A stretch of 64,000 nt of DNA, from positions 1,984,001 through 2,048,000 of the forward strand of contig NW_024468249.1 in assembly GCF_002104995.1 (NCBI RefSeq), written 5' to 3'. Shown here one piece after another: positions 42,496-53,706 of the stretch (within the stretch, counting starts at the first letter, position 1; every line of letters begins with the position of its first letter). The notes beneath the pieces were generated by a model. The model saw only the letters and a list, made by a program, of their open reading frames with translations. It did not search any database and was not told the origin of the DNA. Both the position numbers and the translations under genes were made by a program. Source of the DNA: Linderina pennispora (Eukaryota > Kickxellomycota > Kickxellomycetes > Kickxellales > Kickxellaceae).

Positions 42496-44663
42496 TTAGT
42501 TTTCGGACTGAACCTTGAACTTGGGCTTCTGCGGAGTGCTGGCCTCGTCGTTGGTCCAGGTGGTGATCCAGTCAAGGACCTCCTGGTGCCAGCGCAGCGA
42601 GTTGGCGGGCTTCAGGATCCAGTGGTTCTCGTCAGGGAAGTACAGGAACCGGGCAGGCACATTCTGGCGCCTGAGAGCAGTGAAGGCGCTGATGCCCTCG
42701 CTGACAACCAGGCGGTAGTCCTTCTCGCTGTGGATGACCAGAGTGGGGGTCTTCCAGTTCTTGACAAAGCGCTCAGGCGACCACTGCTCATAGTTCTCGC
42801 GGGCCTTGTCGTCGAAGGGCACGCCCTCGAACTCGGTCTCGGGGAAGTACAGCTCGTCGGTGCTGTAGTAGCTGCTGATAGTCGAGAACATGCCGTCGTG
42901 GTTGACCAGAGCGCGGAACCGGTCAGTGTGGCCGTTGATCCAGTTGATCATGTAGCCGCCGTATGAGGCTCCAAGTGCAGCCAGACGGTCGCGGTCAATG
43001 TACTCGTACTGCTCCAGCAGCTGGTCGAGGGAAGATATCAGGCTCTGGAACGGCTTGCCGCCCCACTGGTTGCGGATGGCATCGGTGAACTCCTGGCCGT
43101 AGCCGGTGGAGCCCTGGGGATCCAGCGCGACGGTGACGAAGCCAGCGGCGGCAAAGATGTTCGGGTTCCAGCGGCTGCTCCAGCTGTCGGTGAAGCTCGA
43201 CTGCGGGCCACCATGGATCAAAAAGGCCAGCGGGTACTTCTTAGCGGGGTCGAAGTTGGGCGGCTGCAGCAGATAGCCGTGGATGGTCGAGTTGTCGACG
43301 CCGGTGAGCTTCAGCTCCTGTGGCTTTGACAGGTAGATGGTCTCGCGGAACTGCGGGTTGAGCTCGGTTACGCGGTCGAGCTCGTTAGACTCCACCTTGA
43401 CTGTGTACAGGTCAGTCGGCGAGTCCAGCGCGCTGTAGTCGATCAGCAGGCGGTCGGTGCCGGGCAGCGCCTGCACTGAGCCAACGGAGTGGCTGGACAC
43501 CACCGGCGTCACAGCACCCGAGGCAATGTCGATCTTGGCCAGGCGGTTGTGTCCCCAGTCGTTGTAGACGGCCAGCAGAGTCTTGTCGTCGGCCCACAGG
43601 ATCTGCGACGGCGAGCGGTCCCAGTCGCGGGCCACGTCGTGGATAGACTTGTCGGCAGTGTCATAGATCTTGATCTGATTGCGGTCCGACTCGTACTTGG
43701 GATCGGTCATCTGCAGGAACGCAATCTTGGAGCCGTCAGCGCTGAATGCAGGGCTGTCGCTGGCACCTGTCGCGCCCTCGTTGATGGGCTCGGCCTTGGA
43801 GCCATCGACATCGGCCAGATAGACGAAGCTGGTGGTGCGGTATGCATAGTCGACGCCGGGCTTCTTGGCCACAAAGGCGACCTTTTTGCCGTCGGGTGCA
43901 AACACAAACGAATTGCTGGCCTCCAGGCGGCCGTCGCCTTGGTGTCGCGGATGATGTTGCGGGCACGGCTCGACGCACTGCGCGTGGCATTGGTAGCAGT
44001 ATTCAGCGACAGCGTGTGGATCTGCGGCAGCCGCGGGGTCACAAAGGTATCCCAGTGGCGGATCCACAGGTCCTCGTACGCCTTGCCCGAGTCGGCGCGC
44101 TCGCCCTCCAGCTCGTCCAGCCGCGCCGACTCCTCCAGCGACTGCGTGGCATTATGCACCTCGGCCGTGAATGCCAGCACATCCGCTGCCAGATGGTACT
44201 GCACGTCCCCGATGGCCACCGGGAACTCGGCCACCGGCCGCGGCTTGGTCCACTGCGCGCCTTGCTGGTCCACCGCGTACAGAGTGGAGCCACCGGTCTG
44301 CTCATTTGCCGACACAAAGCCTAGGGTATTGGTGCCTAGCCACACTGGCTGCGAGGGCTGCAGGCTCTTGGGAGCGTCGATGCGCTGCTTGGGGCTGAGG
44401 CGTGAGTCAGCTGATGACGTGAGCAGCTTGACTGGTGTCCTGCTGCCCAGCGTCTGGACGAACAGCTCGGTTGTCTGTTGCTTGGTGTCGATGGAGTAGT
44501 GTGTCTGGACGTATGCGATCGCGTGGCTGTCGGGTGCGACTGCCACCGAACCGCTGAATCGGTTGGTTTGCACCAGGTCCTCGGGCGTGAAGATGCGCGC
44601 GCCCAGGGCGGCCATAAACAGAACAGAGGCAGGAAGACTGCGAAGCGCGAAGCGTAGTATCAT
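42496..44663 (-). CDS. DPP5: Secreted dipeptidyl-peptidase 5-like S9 peptidase, one frame break
   Basis: About 722 residues. The ATG at 44663 starts MILRFALRSLPASVLFMAAL (signal peptide), followed by ARIFTPEDLVQTNRFSGSVA and a beta-propeller (SNSFVFAPDGKKVAFVAKK, SPAFSADGSKIAFLQM). The catalytic domain has LIHGGPQSSFTDSWSSRWNP, GASYGGYMINWINGHTDRF with the nucleophile Ser, the acid in HSEKDYRLVVSEG and the base in DENHWILKPANSLRWHQEVL. The family (S9C) releases X-Ala and related dipeptides from peptides outside the cell. The single break near 43937 is the opposite of most others: adding one G restores DTKGDGRLEASN. A TATA box lies 85 bp upstream. Confidence 0.9.
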
Positions 44664-44747
44664 GGTTTAGGAAATTAGTAGAAAAATACGCGAACTAGCG
44701 GGAAAAACAAGGAATTGAGCCTGGTGGGCTGCGGCCAGCGAGCGGCG

Positions 44748-44755
44748 CTTTTATA
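44748..44755 (-). promoter_or_regulatory. TATA box of the DPP5-like gene
   Basis: TATAAAAG on the minus strand, 85 bp upstream of the ATG at 44663. Confidence 0.65.
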
Positions 44756-45671
44756 CGCCTCCCCGGCCTGGGAACGGCGATGTTTATGTTCCCAGGCCAT
44801 TCGCAATTTGCTATCAGGACTGCGGGACTCTATGCACCGTGTGAACCTTCTTTTTTGCTAGCTCCCCAAGCTGCTGGTGGTATTGCGTAATACATTCACG
44901 CAGCGCTGTATTATTGGCACTAGAGGCTATTATAAATCCACCTACAGTCTGGCGCAATATATGCTGTACCGAATAGTACGTGTACCTCAAGCAGGCCACT
45001 CCCGCTTTTGGTGTTTGTCGCTGATCCCCTGGTTTCCACCCGACTGATGTTTCAGCCGATCACCAGGCTGTGATTAACAAGCGGCCGCCGGGGCGTGTTA
45101 GGTCTCGCAAATTGCCCGCACCGTCCGGCGGTCTTCAGATGACGTCGGTTCAGCCTACCGGGATTCACATGCCGCTACACTAGGCCGAACTGTCTGAGCG
45201 TCCAATCGCCTGTCCCTTTCACCTGCTGGTGCATTTTTATGCTTGAGCAAAGTCCGCAAAAAGAAAGCGCATTGCAAGTGGATCCTGAGATCTTGCCGTT
45301 GTTTTTGGATTAGCTTGGCGAAACAGACTGAGCCAGAACAAAGCCGTGCACAACGTCCAGTTACCGGCCGTACAAGCTTTATTTGGTCGGCTATCGTCCC
45401 CTTAGCGCCCCTTGTCTCTGGCTATCGCATTCAGCCTGAGCTTCTTTTTACTGTAATCTTGTATTTGCTAGAAGCGACCCCCCCTTTCAGACCCCTTTTA
45501 TTCCCTGGGAAACTCTCGGTTACACAGACAACACCAAGGTAATGAAGCCGGATACTGTCGTTCTTGGGGACCATGCAGCCTCTCTCTCCCCACGGTGCTG
45601 CCGATGCAGCAGTAGCTTGGCCCGTGAATCATCAGCTTACTCACAATCGCCCCTTATTCTAGGACACAACA
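44756..45671. promoter_or_regulatory. Divergent intergenic region between DPP5 and the first ALDH
   Basis: About 900 bp. A 61-codon minus frame (44814-44999) begins only with GTG and I do not support it. The rest is presumed promoter DNA. Confidence 0.4.
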
Positions 45672-47261
45672 ATGAGCGATACCATCGTGACCTACACGCC
45701 TATCGACGCCATCAGCACGACCGTGCAGGATATGCGCAGCAGCTTCAAGAAGGGCACAATGCGCGACATTTCGTTCCGCAAGCAGCAGCTGAAGGCACTG
45801 ATGGCCGGCCTGCGTGCGCATGAGAAGTTGATTGCCGACGCGATCACAGCAGATTTTGGACGGGCGCCGCAGGAGAGCATATTCTACGATATTCTGCCGG
45901 TGCAGTTTGAGATCGGCCAGGCATTGCTGAACATGGATAAGTGGGCGCAGCCCGACAAGCCTGCGCTGGTGAGCGACCAGACTGCATTCCTGATGAGCTC
46001 TATGGAGGTGCGCAAGGAGCCGCTAGGCACTGTGGTGATTATTGGCCCGTGGAACTATCCGATCCGGCTCATCCTGCTGCCGCTTATCGGTGCTCTGGCA
46101 GCCGGAAACACCGTGGTTCTGAAGCCGTCGGAGCTGGCGCCGAACTCGGCACGCGCCATCGAGAACCTGGTGACTGACTGCCTGGATCCGGAAGTGGTGC
46201 GTGTGGTGCACGGCGGTGTTGCCGAGACTACGGAGCTGCTGAAGCAGCGGTTCGAGCACTACTTCTACACGGGCAACGGCATGGTAGGCAAGATCGTGGC
46301 CAAGGCTGCTGCTGAACACCTGGCGGGCGTGACTCTGGAGCTCGGTGGCAAGTCGCCGGTAATTGTTCACGAGGACGTGTCGGACCTGGGCCCGGCGGCC
46401 ACGCGCATCATGTGGGGCAAGCTGGTAAACGCCGGCCAGACGTGCGTCGGCGTCGACTATGTGCTGGTGCACCGCTCTGTCAAGGACAGGCTGATTGAGC
46501 TGTTCCTGAACTACATCGAGAATGCCTACGGCCGCCTGCCGCAGAAGTCTGCCGACTACCCGCGCATCATCAACGACCGCCACTGGCAGCGCATCATGGC
46601 GCTCGTGAATAGCACCAAGGGCACGGTGCTGCACACCTGCGATGACCAGCCGGACCAGAACGACCGCTACATCCCACCTACCATCGTCGACAATGTCTCT
46701 TTCGACGACCCGCTGATGAGCGATGAGTTGTTTGCCCCCGTCCTGCCCATCATCACTTACGATTCGCTTGACGAGGCCCTCGGCTACGTCAACTCACACG
46801 ACCAGCCGCTGGCGCTCTACTCGTTCGGCAGCGACAAGTCTAACGAGTACGTGTTCGCTAATACGCGCTCCGGCGGCGCCCTTGCCAACGACACCGTCTT
46901 CCACCTGGCCGCTGGCAACTTCCCGTTCGGCGGCACCGGTCCTTCGGGTGTTGGCAGATATATGGGCAAGTATTCGTTCGACACCTTCTCGCACCACCGC
47001 TCGGTGCTCAAGAAGGCTATTGCCTTCCCGCCCCCTAGCGTCGACTCGCTCCGGTTCCCGCCCTACCAGGGCGAGGAGAACGCGTGGAAGCCCAAGGGCT
47101 TCGGCCTAGTCTTCCCCAGCACCTACTGGATGCGCACTTCCTTCTGGGGCAAGCTGCTGACGATGGTGCCGCTGTGGAGGCTGATGGTGTCCGTTGGACC
47201 GCTGCTGCGCGGAATGGCGAAGGGGCGCGACATGGCTGCCAAGCCTGCTTCCAAGCAGTAG
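45672..47261 (+). CDS. Class 3 (fatty) aldehyde dehydrogenase, copy 1
   Basis: Intact, 529 residues. ALDH3-type enzymes oxidise medium and long-chain aldehydes with NAD(P)+; yeast Hfd1 and mammalian ALDH3A2 are membrane-anchored relatives. Motifs: MEVRKEPLGTVVIIGPWNYP, LIGALAAGNTVVLKPSELAP, the cofactor and catalytic Glu region LAGVTLELGGKSPVIV, catalytic Cys in NAGQTCVGVDYVL, and GGTGPSGVGRYMGKYSFDTF. The C-terminus has a hydrophobic stretch (WGKLLTMVPLWRLMVSVGPL) that may anchor it to ER or mitochondrial membrane. It is the first of three tandem copies in the same orientation. Confidence 0.95.
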   Translation: MSDTIVTYTPIDAISTTVQDMRSSFKKGTMRDISFRKQQLKALMAGLRAHEKLIADAITADFGRAPQESIFYDILPVQFEIGQALLNMDKWAQPDKPALVSDQTAFLMSSMEVRKEPLGTVVIIGPWNYPIRLILLPLIGALAAGNTVVLKPSELAPNSARAIENLVTDCLDPEVVRVVHGGVAETTELLKQRFEHYFYTGNGMVGKIVAKAAAEHLAGVTLELGGKSPVIVHEDVSDLGPAATRIMWGKLVNAGQTCVGVDYVLVHRSVKDRLIELFLNYIENAYGRLPQKSADYPRIINDRHWQRIMALVNSTKGTVLHTCDDQPDQNDRYIPPTIVDNVSFDDPLMSDELFAPVLPIITYDSLDEALGYVNSHDQPLALYSFGSDKSNEYVFANTRSGGALANDTVFHLAAGNFPFGGTGPSGVGRYMGKYSFDTFSHHRSVLKKAIAFPPPSVDSLRFPPYQGEENAWKPKGFGLVFPSTYWMRTSFWGKLLTMVPLWRLMVSVGPLLRGMAKGRDMAAKPASKQ

Positions 47262-47606
47262 CCTAATCTCGTTTCTCAACTCTCTTGTTCAAAGTCGGTA
47301 CTAATGAACTTGTATCTCGGTGTTAGCCTTAGGATATTGCATCCTGCAAGGTGGGAAGGGGGTGGGGGCGTTCCTTGGCACCGCAAATATTTTGCTACCA
47401 AGGTCTATTTGATTGTCCGCCAATAGATGGCGCATTATCCGCTGCTGCTCTGCGCTACTATACGTATGGGCAACAATTGAAAGGGCCGCTGCGCTCGTCC
47501 ATTCCTGCCAGGCTTTATGTTTTTCTCTCTCGAGCATGGGCAGTGACTTGGACACCTTCCCTCTCTCACCGCCTTAACCTCATGAACTTTATTTTCCATA
47601 ACCACT

Positions 47607-49229
47607 ATGAATATCGAGGTCGCTTCTGTGTACGCGTATGCTGGTGAGCGCCAGCTCACATACACGCCACTTGACGCCATTAGCACAGCCGTCGAGTCCA
47701 TGAAGGCGAGCTTTAGCCAAGGTGCCATGCGTGACATGTCGTTCCGCAAACAGCAGCTGCAATCGCTTCTCCAAGGCATTCGCGGGCACCGGCACCAGCT
47801 GGCCGCTGCAGTTGCTGCAGACTTCAGCAAGCCGCCGACCGAGAGCGAGTTCTATGAGATCGCACCGGTCATATTCGAGATCGGCCAGTTCCTCAAAGAC
47901 ATAGACAAATGGGCCCGGCCCGACAAGTACAGGCTTGGCAGCGAGCAGCCGGTGTTCCTGATGAGCTCTATGGAGGTGCGCAAGGAGCCGCTAGGCACTG
48001 TGCTTATTATTAGTCCGTGGAACTACCCGCTGCGGCTCATCCTGCTGCCGCTTATTGGCGCATTGGCGGCAGGAAATACCGTGGTACTGAAGCCGTCGGA
48101 GCTGGCGCCATGTACGGCAGTGGCAGTAGAGGACCTTGTTGCACAGTTTTTGGATCCGAATGTGGTGTGTGTAGTGCAGGGTGCGGCGGCAGAGACCACT
48201 GAGCTGCTGAGGCACAGATTCGACCACTTCTTCTTCACCGGCAGCGGCACAGTCGGCAGGCTTGTCGGCAAGGCCGCCATGGAGCATCTGGCGGGCGTGA
48301 CACTGGAGTTGGGCGGCAAATCGCCTGCCATCGTCCACCACGATGTGGCGGATCTGGGGCCCGCTGCAATGCGCATTATGTGGTCGAAGCTGACTACAGC
48401 CGGCCAGACGTGCGTGGCCACTGACTATGTGATGGTGCACCGGGTGGTCAAGGATCGGTTCGTCCAGCTGTGCAAAAACTTTATTGAGAACGCCTACACC
48501 CGAACCCCGCACAAGTCGCCCGACTATGCACGCATCATCAACCGCCGCCATTGGCAGCGCATCATGGATTTGCTCAGTGCCACTACTGGAACAGTTCTGC
48601 AGGTCTGCGACGATAGGCCGGATCAGAGCGACCGCTATATCCCACCAACATTGGTCGATAACGTCGCATTCGACGACCCGCTGATGGTGGACGAGCTGTT
48701 TGCGCCTGTCCTGCCCATCATCACCTACGACTCGCTCGACGAAGTCCTGCAGTTTGTTAATTCGCGCGACCAGCCCTTGGCGCTCTACGCATTCGGCAGC
48801 TCCAAGACAACCGAGTTCATTTTCACAAACACCCGGTCCGGCACCGCTGTTGCCAACGAAACCATGTTTGTCTCGGCAGCGAGCAATTTCCCGTTTGGCG
48901 GCGTCGGCGCCTCAGGAATCGGAAGATATATGGGCAAGGCTTCATTCGATACGTTTTCGAATCACCGCACAGTGCTGCAGGCGCCACTGGCGCTGCCGCC
49001 GCCTGCAATAGATTCGGTGCGCAGCCCCCCGTTTACAGGGCCTGAGAACGAGTGGAAGCAGGATGCCGCTGGCGTGGCGTTTCCACAAAACTACTGGCTG
49101 CGGACAACGGTGCTGGGCAGAATGTTCACATTTGTGCCGCTATGGCGCTTGATAGATTCAGTCAGCACTTTAGCAAGCAGCTTGAAGTATGGCCGTGATA
49201 TGACTAAAGACAACACCGACAACGTGTGA
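47607..49229 (+). CDS. Class 3 (fatty) aldehyde dehydrogenase, copy 2
   Basis: Intact, 540 residues. It has the same motifs as copy 1: MEVRKEPLGTVLIISPWNYP, LAGVTLELGGKSPAIVHHDV, catalytic Cys in TAGQTCVATDYVMV and FGGVGASGIGRYMGKASFDT. It is the most diverged copy (Ala/Ser changes near the cofactor site, and ATDYV after the catalytic Cys in place of GVDYV), so its substrate range may differ. The C-terminal hydrophobic segment is RTTVLGRMFTFVPLWRLIDS. A 48-bp stretch is identical to copy 1. It lies 345 bp downstream of copy 1. Confidence 0.95.
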   Translation: MNIEVASVYAYAGERQLTYTPLDAISTAVESMKASFSQGAMRDMSFRKQQLQSLLQGIRGHRHQLAAAVAADFSKPPTESEFYEIAPVIFEIGQFLKDIDKWARPDKYRLGSEQPVFLMSSMEVRKEPLGTVLIISPWNYPLRLILLPLIGALAAGNTVVLKPSELAPCTAVAVEDLVAQFLDPNVVCVVQGAAAETTELLRHRFDHFFFTGSGTVGRLVGKAAMEHLAGVTLELGGKSPAIVHHDVADLGPAAMRIMWSKLTTAGQTCVATDYVMVHRVVKDRFVQLCKNFIENAYTRTPHKSPDYARIINRRHWQRIMDLLSATTGTVLQVCDDRPDQSDRYIPPTLVDNVAFDDPLMVDELFAPVLPIITYDSLDEVLQFVNSRDQPLALYAFGSSKTTEFIFTNTRSGTAVANETMFVSAASNFPFGGVGASGIGRYMGKASFDTFSNHRTVLQAPLALPPPAIDSVRSPPFTGPENEWKQDAAGVAFPQNYWLRTTVLGRMFTFVPLWRLIDSVSTLASSLKYGRDMTKDNTDNV

Positions 49230-50781
49230 GCCTCTGTCAAAGATACTCATTGCTTACTATATACACAGAGAAATGGTTTGAGGATAATTTATTGAGAAAC
49301 AAGCCCACTCGTTCAACACACACTGGGCATCTGAATCGCTTTGAGTATTCTATTGCCTCAAGTGACCCACAGTGACACCGCGGAATGTCCATAAAGAGGA
49401 CGCCCCACCACTGGTAGGTGAATAGCTGCTTTAATGAGGAGGCCCACTGGAGTGAGCCATGTAGTCCCGTGGCAGGACTTGATGTTAGGCGACCTACCGT
49501 CATCCGTTAGGTGGCTCCCAGCTTCTAAACTGGCAAGTTGTTCCACCCAACTCCAGTGTCATTCCTAGCGAGTTCGAAGACAGACCAGATTGCTTGCCCT
49601 TTTATATGGCTCCAGAAGGTGTCTTCTGTCCGGAGGCTGGTGTATTTTTCCTCTCTTCCCCGCCTCTTTTCCCGTCTCACGGGATAGACACTTATCGCTG
49701 ATCCGGAGCAAAGCTTCTTGCATTTCGCAGAGAAAAACAACGAAATGGCTGAAATGAACAATGGCAGAGCACCGCATGGCAATCTGCTCTGCAGCAAAAA
49801 AAAGTGAGCTGACCACGGGGCGGAGCCATTCATTGTTGACATATACATGTTTGGAGCATATTTCCAGCCCCACTTGAGCTGCAACCACTTATCGAGTGAG
49901 GGACACCCAGAACAGCAGTGTGGGAGGCTAATTCAAAAATGTGTAGGTAGAGTCATTCGTTGGAGATTGAAGAGATAAGAGCAAAAAATACAGATCAAGA
50001 ACTGCTCTGCTGAGCCACCAAGGAACTGCTGCAGGGCAGCTCAACGGTGCTGATAAGCCGGGTATGCTGCCACACATACCAGTCAGCAATAGCAAATGAG
50101 TACTTTTAAAGTATGTTATTCATTGAGCCTGCCTGCTTGCTATACGTGTATAACATGTGCTGAAATGTAAGCGGAATGTGTCATGCATAAAATTCATGGA
50201 ATAGAATATGTCGGCGGTATTGAATGGCGACCGGTAACACAGATACCAACATGGTATGCAGCCACATTTTGCAAATCAGAAAAGCGTGCACAGTCAAGCC
50301 GTATAGCTATTCTCAGCCCAGATGGCACAGATTCTCAAGAAGCTCGATCCTTCTTTTTATAGCTCGCCAGTCACACTATCCACCGTATCCAGGATCATGA
50401 AATCATGCGCTCAGTGTTTCTCAACCTCGAAGCCAGAAATAGGGGCTAAGTCCCACAAGGGACTTTCTGTATATGGACATTGTTGGAGTATGGCAGCAAC
50501 ACGGTTGCCCACTGCGTAGGGGAGAGAAATTCACAGTAATAGTGCCTGGACCGCTTGTCTGCTTTGCCATTTGTCAACAACAATGCTGAAAACAATGTTC
50601 CAGCTAAGAGTTTAGGACAAGGCGAAGCGACATCATTGGAGCACCCCTTTTTCTGAATGGCTCAAAAGCCAGGAAAACCGCTATTTGGCCCTTTGGCCTT
50701 GCTTTCTATCCCCGACACTAACTTCCATCTCCTCCCATTTCTATTTTCTTGCAATATCGCCCATATATGTAACGTGGAACC
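49230..50781. other. 1.55-kb gap in the ALDH cluster
   Basis: AT-richer than the ALDH genes. I find no recognisable gene, only short frames. It should hold the promoter of copy 3; no ALDH remnant was seen by eye. Confidence 0.4.
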
Positions 50782-52406
50782 ATGAGCAAGGAGCATACTA
50801 TCATCACTGACCGCTCGATAGTGGACCAGCTGCCCACTACACCCATCGACAGTATCGGCGCCATAGTACAGGATATGCGTGCCAGCTTTGCTAGTGGGAC
50901 CATGCGCGATATCAACTTTCGCAAGCAGCAGCTTCAAGCGCTGCTGCGTGGTTTACGCGAGCACGAGCAGATTCTTTTGGACGCATCTGCCATGGACATG
51001 AGTCGCTCCCCTCAGGAAAGCAGGTTTTTCGACCTCGGACCAGTCGAGTATGAGATCGGACAGTTTCTAAGGTATATAGACAAATGGGCCCGGCCAGATA
51101 AGCACCCGCTGGCAAGCGAGCAGACTGCGTTTTTGATGAGCTCTATGGAGGTGCGCAAGGAACCGCTGGGCACTGTGGTGATTATCGGTGCGTGGAACTT
51201 CCCAGCACGACTTAATTTGGTTCCGCTTATCGGTGCTCTTGCCGCCGGCAACACGGTGGTTCTGAAGCCGTCGGATGTGGCGGTCCAGTCAGCTATTGCT
51301 ATTGGGGACCTTGTGACGGAGTACTTGGATCCAAGGGTAGTACGTGTGGTGCAAGGCGGTGTTGCCGAGACAACTGAGTTGCTGAAAGCAGCGGTTCGAG
51401 CACTACTTCTACACGGGCAGCGGCAAGGTGGGCAAGATCGTGGCCAAGGCTGCTGCTGAACACCTGGCGGGCGTGACTCTGGAGCTCGGTGGCAAGTCGC
51501 CGGTGGTGGTGCACAGCGATGTGTCGGACCTGGAGGCCGCTGCTGCACGTATCATGTGGGGCAAGCTAACCAACGCTGGCCAGACATGTGTCGGCGTCGA
51601 CTATATGCTAGTACATCGGGCTGTCAAGGACAGGCTGCTCGATTCTCTGCATGAACTACATCGAAAATGCCTACACCAGGACACCCCAGCAGTCTCCAGA
51701 CTATGTACGCATTATTAATGACCGCCACTGGCAGCGCATCATGGCACTCTTGAACAACACCACGGGTGATATTCTCAACACATGCGACGACGGGCCTGAC
51801 CAGGCCGACCGCTATATTCCTCCGACACTGGTCGATGGTGTCCGCCCAGAGGATTCACTACTGAGCGACGAGATCTTTGGACCGGTTTTGCCCATCATCA
51901 CCTACGACATACTTGACGAAGCACTCGACTATATCAACTCGCACGACCAGCCCTTGGCACTTTATGCGTTCGGTAGCTCCAAGACTACCGAATACATCAT
52001 TTCCAATACGCGCTCTGGAGGCGCAGTGGCCAACGATGCATACATGCACATGGCAGCACACCACTATCCGTTCGGTGGCACTGGCCCCTCAGGCGTCGGC
52101 AGGTACATGGGCAAGTATTCGTTCGACACTTTCTCTCACCACCGTTCGGTGCTGAAGAACAGCCTGCGGTTCCCACCAGCTCAGGTTGATTGCGTACGTT
52201 TTCCGCCTTACAGCAGGCCAGAGAGCGAGTGGAAGTCTGGCGGCAGAGACCTCGCGTTTCCGCACAATTTCTGGCTACGCACCTCGTTCTGGGGCAAGGC
52301 CTTCACATTCATCCCATTCTGGCGCTTGTTGGCATCAACAAGAGTCGTGTTTCTCGGTCTAGTATACGGTCGTTCGGCGACTCGTGCCAGAAAGCATCCG
52401 AAGTAG
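50782..52406 (+). CDS. Class 3 (fatty) aldehyde dehydrogenase, copy 3, interrupted frame
   Basis: The ATG at 50782 (MSKEHTIITDRSIVDQL) gives about 540 residues. The first part runs to TTELLKA, where GAAAGCAGCGG (51384-51394) replaces GAAGCAGCGG of copy 1, adding one A. After removing it the frame continues LAGVTLELGGKSPVVVHSDV, NAGQTCVGVDYMLV, and after a second break near 51648 NYIENAYTRTPQQSPDYVRI and FGGTGPSGVGRYMGKYSFDT. The C-terminus is again hydrophobic (WGKAFTFIPFWRLLASTRVV). The paralogue comparison shows directly that the first break is a one-base insertion, either an error or a true null allele. Confidence 0.88.
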
Positions 52407-52464
52407 CCGTGCAGAATACAGTAGATGAAATGTCTAGAAATGCATAGAGTTGTTGAAAGTTGGT

Positions 52465-53706
52465 TTATATCGAGGAAATCTGCGTGAACAGCGCCTCGAA
52501 TATCCGCCGCTGGCGCCGTGCCTCGCTGGCCTGCTCGCCTAAGCCCTCGACCTTGATGCGCTGGCTCTCGGTCTTTCGCCGCATTAGCCACAGGTCCTGC
52601 TCGCGTGCCTCAACATCTCCCTCAGAGAGCCGGAGTGTCTCGACGCAGTCCTCCAGGACAGCCAGGCCCTCTTCGGCCTCCTCGAGCCGATCGATATACT
52701 CGTTCTCGACTCCAGTGCTCAGCAGCATCTGGTTGGTGACAGTCTTGCAGATGCTTGTCTTGGCATAGAGCTCCAGCTGCTCTTTGCTGTACTTGACTGT
52801 GTCGATACCAAGTGCACTCAGAGCCTGCTCAAAGTCTTCGGGATCTATTGTGTCAGCGCCAAACGACTGCGCAAAGTCTGTGTCCGGCGCTGGCTATTGT
52901 ACACAGCGTGTCACGCCCCACAGGCTGGCACGCCACCAGTCAGCAGGCCCTTGACATGTGAGGTGCGGTCGGCGTAGCAGCCGATGATCCCAGACAGGGC
53001 GCTGTCGATGGAAGCTATGCGCTGCTGAGGGTAGGAACCACTGGGGTTGCTGTCGACCATGGTTAGGCCACTGCAGTCGCTAGATATGGACGGCCGGGTC
53101 TCCATTTCGCCTACTACTGCCAATACACTCTCAACTGCGATTGCAAATTCGGCGAACGCCACCTCAACCATCTCGTCAAAATCATATACGAATCTGGCCA
53201 CGTTGCGCCCATCAACGTACGTGTCAACCAGCTTCTGCTGCTGGTAGTCGACCCATTCGTTGGCCATAAACAGCAGCTCGTTCAGTGCATTCAAGGCAGG
53301 CGTCCCTTGCTGTCTCGGACATCTCAAGGCGTCTGCCAAGGGATTGCTTAAGCTCCTGCAGCCACGCCTGCGAGTATATTGTCGGCCGCTGATACATATC
53401 CTCTGGTTCTGCGGGCTGCAGCTGCAGCGACTCCCGCTGCGGTGGCTCTTCGGGCGGGCTCTGCGACTTGCGTGGCTTCATGCTGCCAAATTGGGCGTTA
53501 GACGTTGCTTGCGACCACTCTGCACGGTTGTAGTCCTTCGAAGGCAGCGGGATAAACGCATCCGCCGCGGTGCTGTCGTGATCCGGGTCGCCCTCGTCGC
53601 CAGAACTCTCGTTGAGAATGAGCCTGATAGTGGGTCGCTCGCGGGGTGGCTCCACAGGCTTTTGCCTGTGCAATCTGTTGTGTATGCGGTGTGTCAGCTT
53701 TTTCAT
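52465..53706 (-). CDS. Unknown coiled-coil protein, interrupted frame
   Basis: About 410 residues. The ATG at 53706 starts MKKLTHRIHNRLHRQKPVEP, then a disordered acidic/Pro region (NESSGDEGDPDHDS). Helical parts follow: SQAWLQELKQSLGRRLEMSE, NELLFMANEWVDYQQQKLVD, FDEMVEVAFAEFAIAVESVL, DPEDFEQALSALGIDTVKYS, and a terminal coiled coil LEEAEEGLAVLEDCVETLRL to ARRQRRIFEALFTQI. One break is an extra base in TCAAG at 53291-53295; another lies near 52900. The tail of two coiled coils resembles subunits of structural complexes such as the kinetochore or spindle pole, but I cannot name it. Confidence 0.6.

Noticed and set aside
44814-44999. 61-codon minus frame upstream of DPP5
   Set aside because: Its first codon is GTG, there is no nearby ATG and no recognisable sequence.
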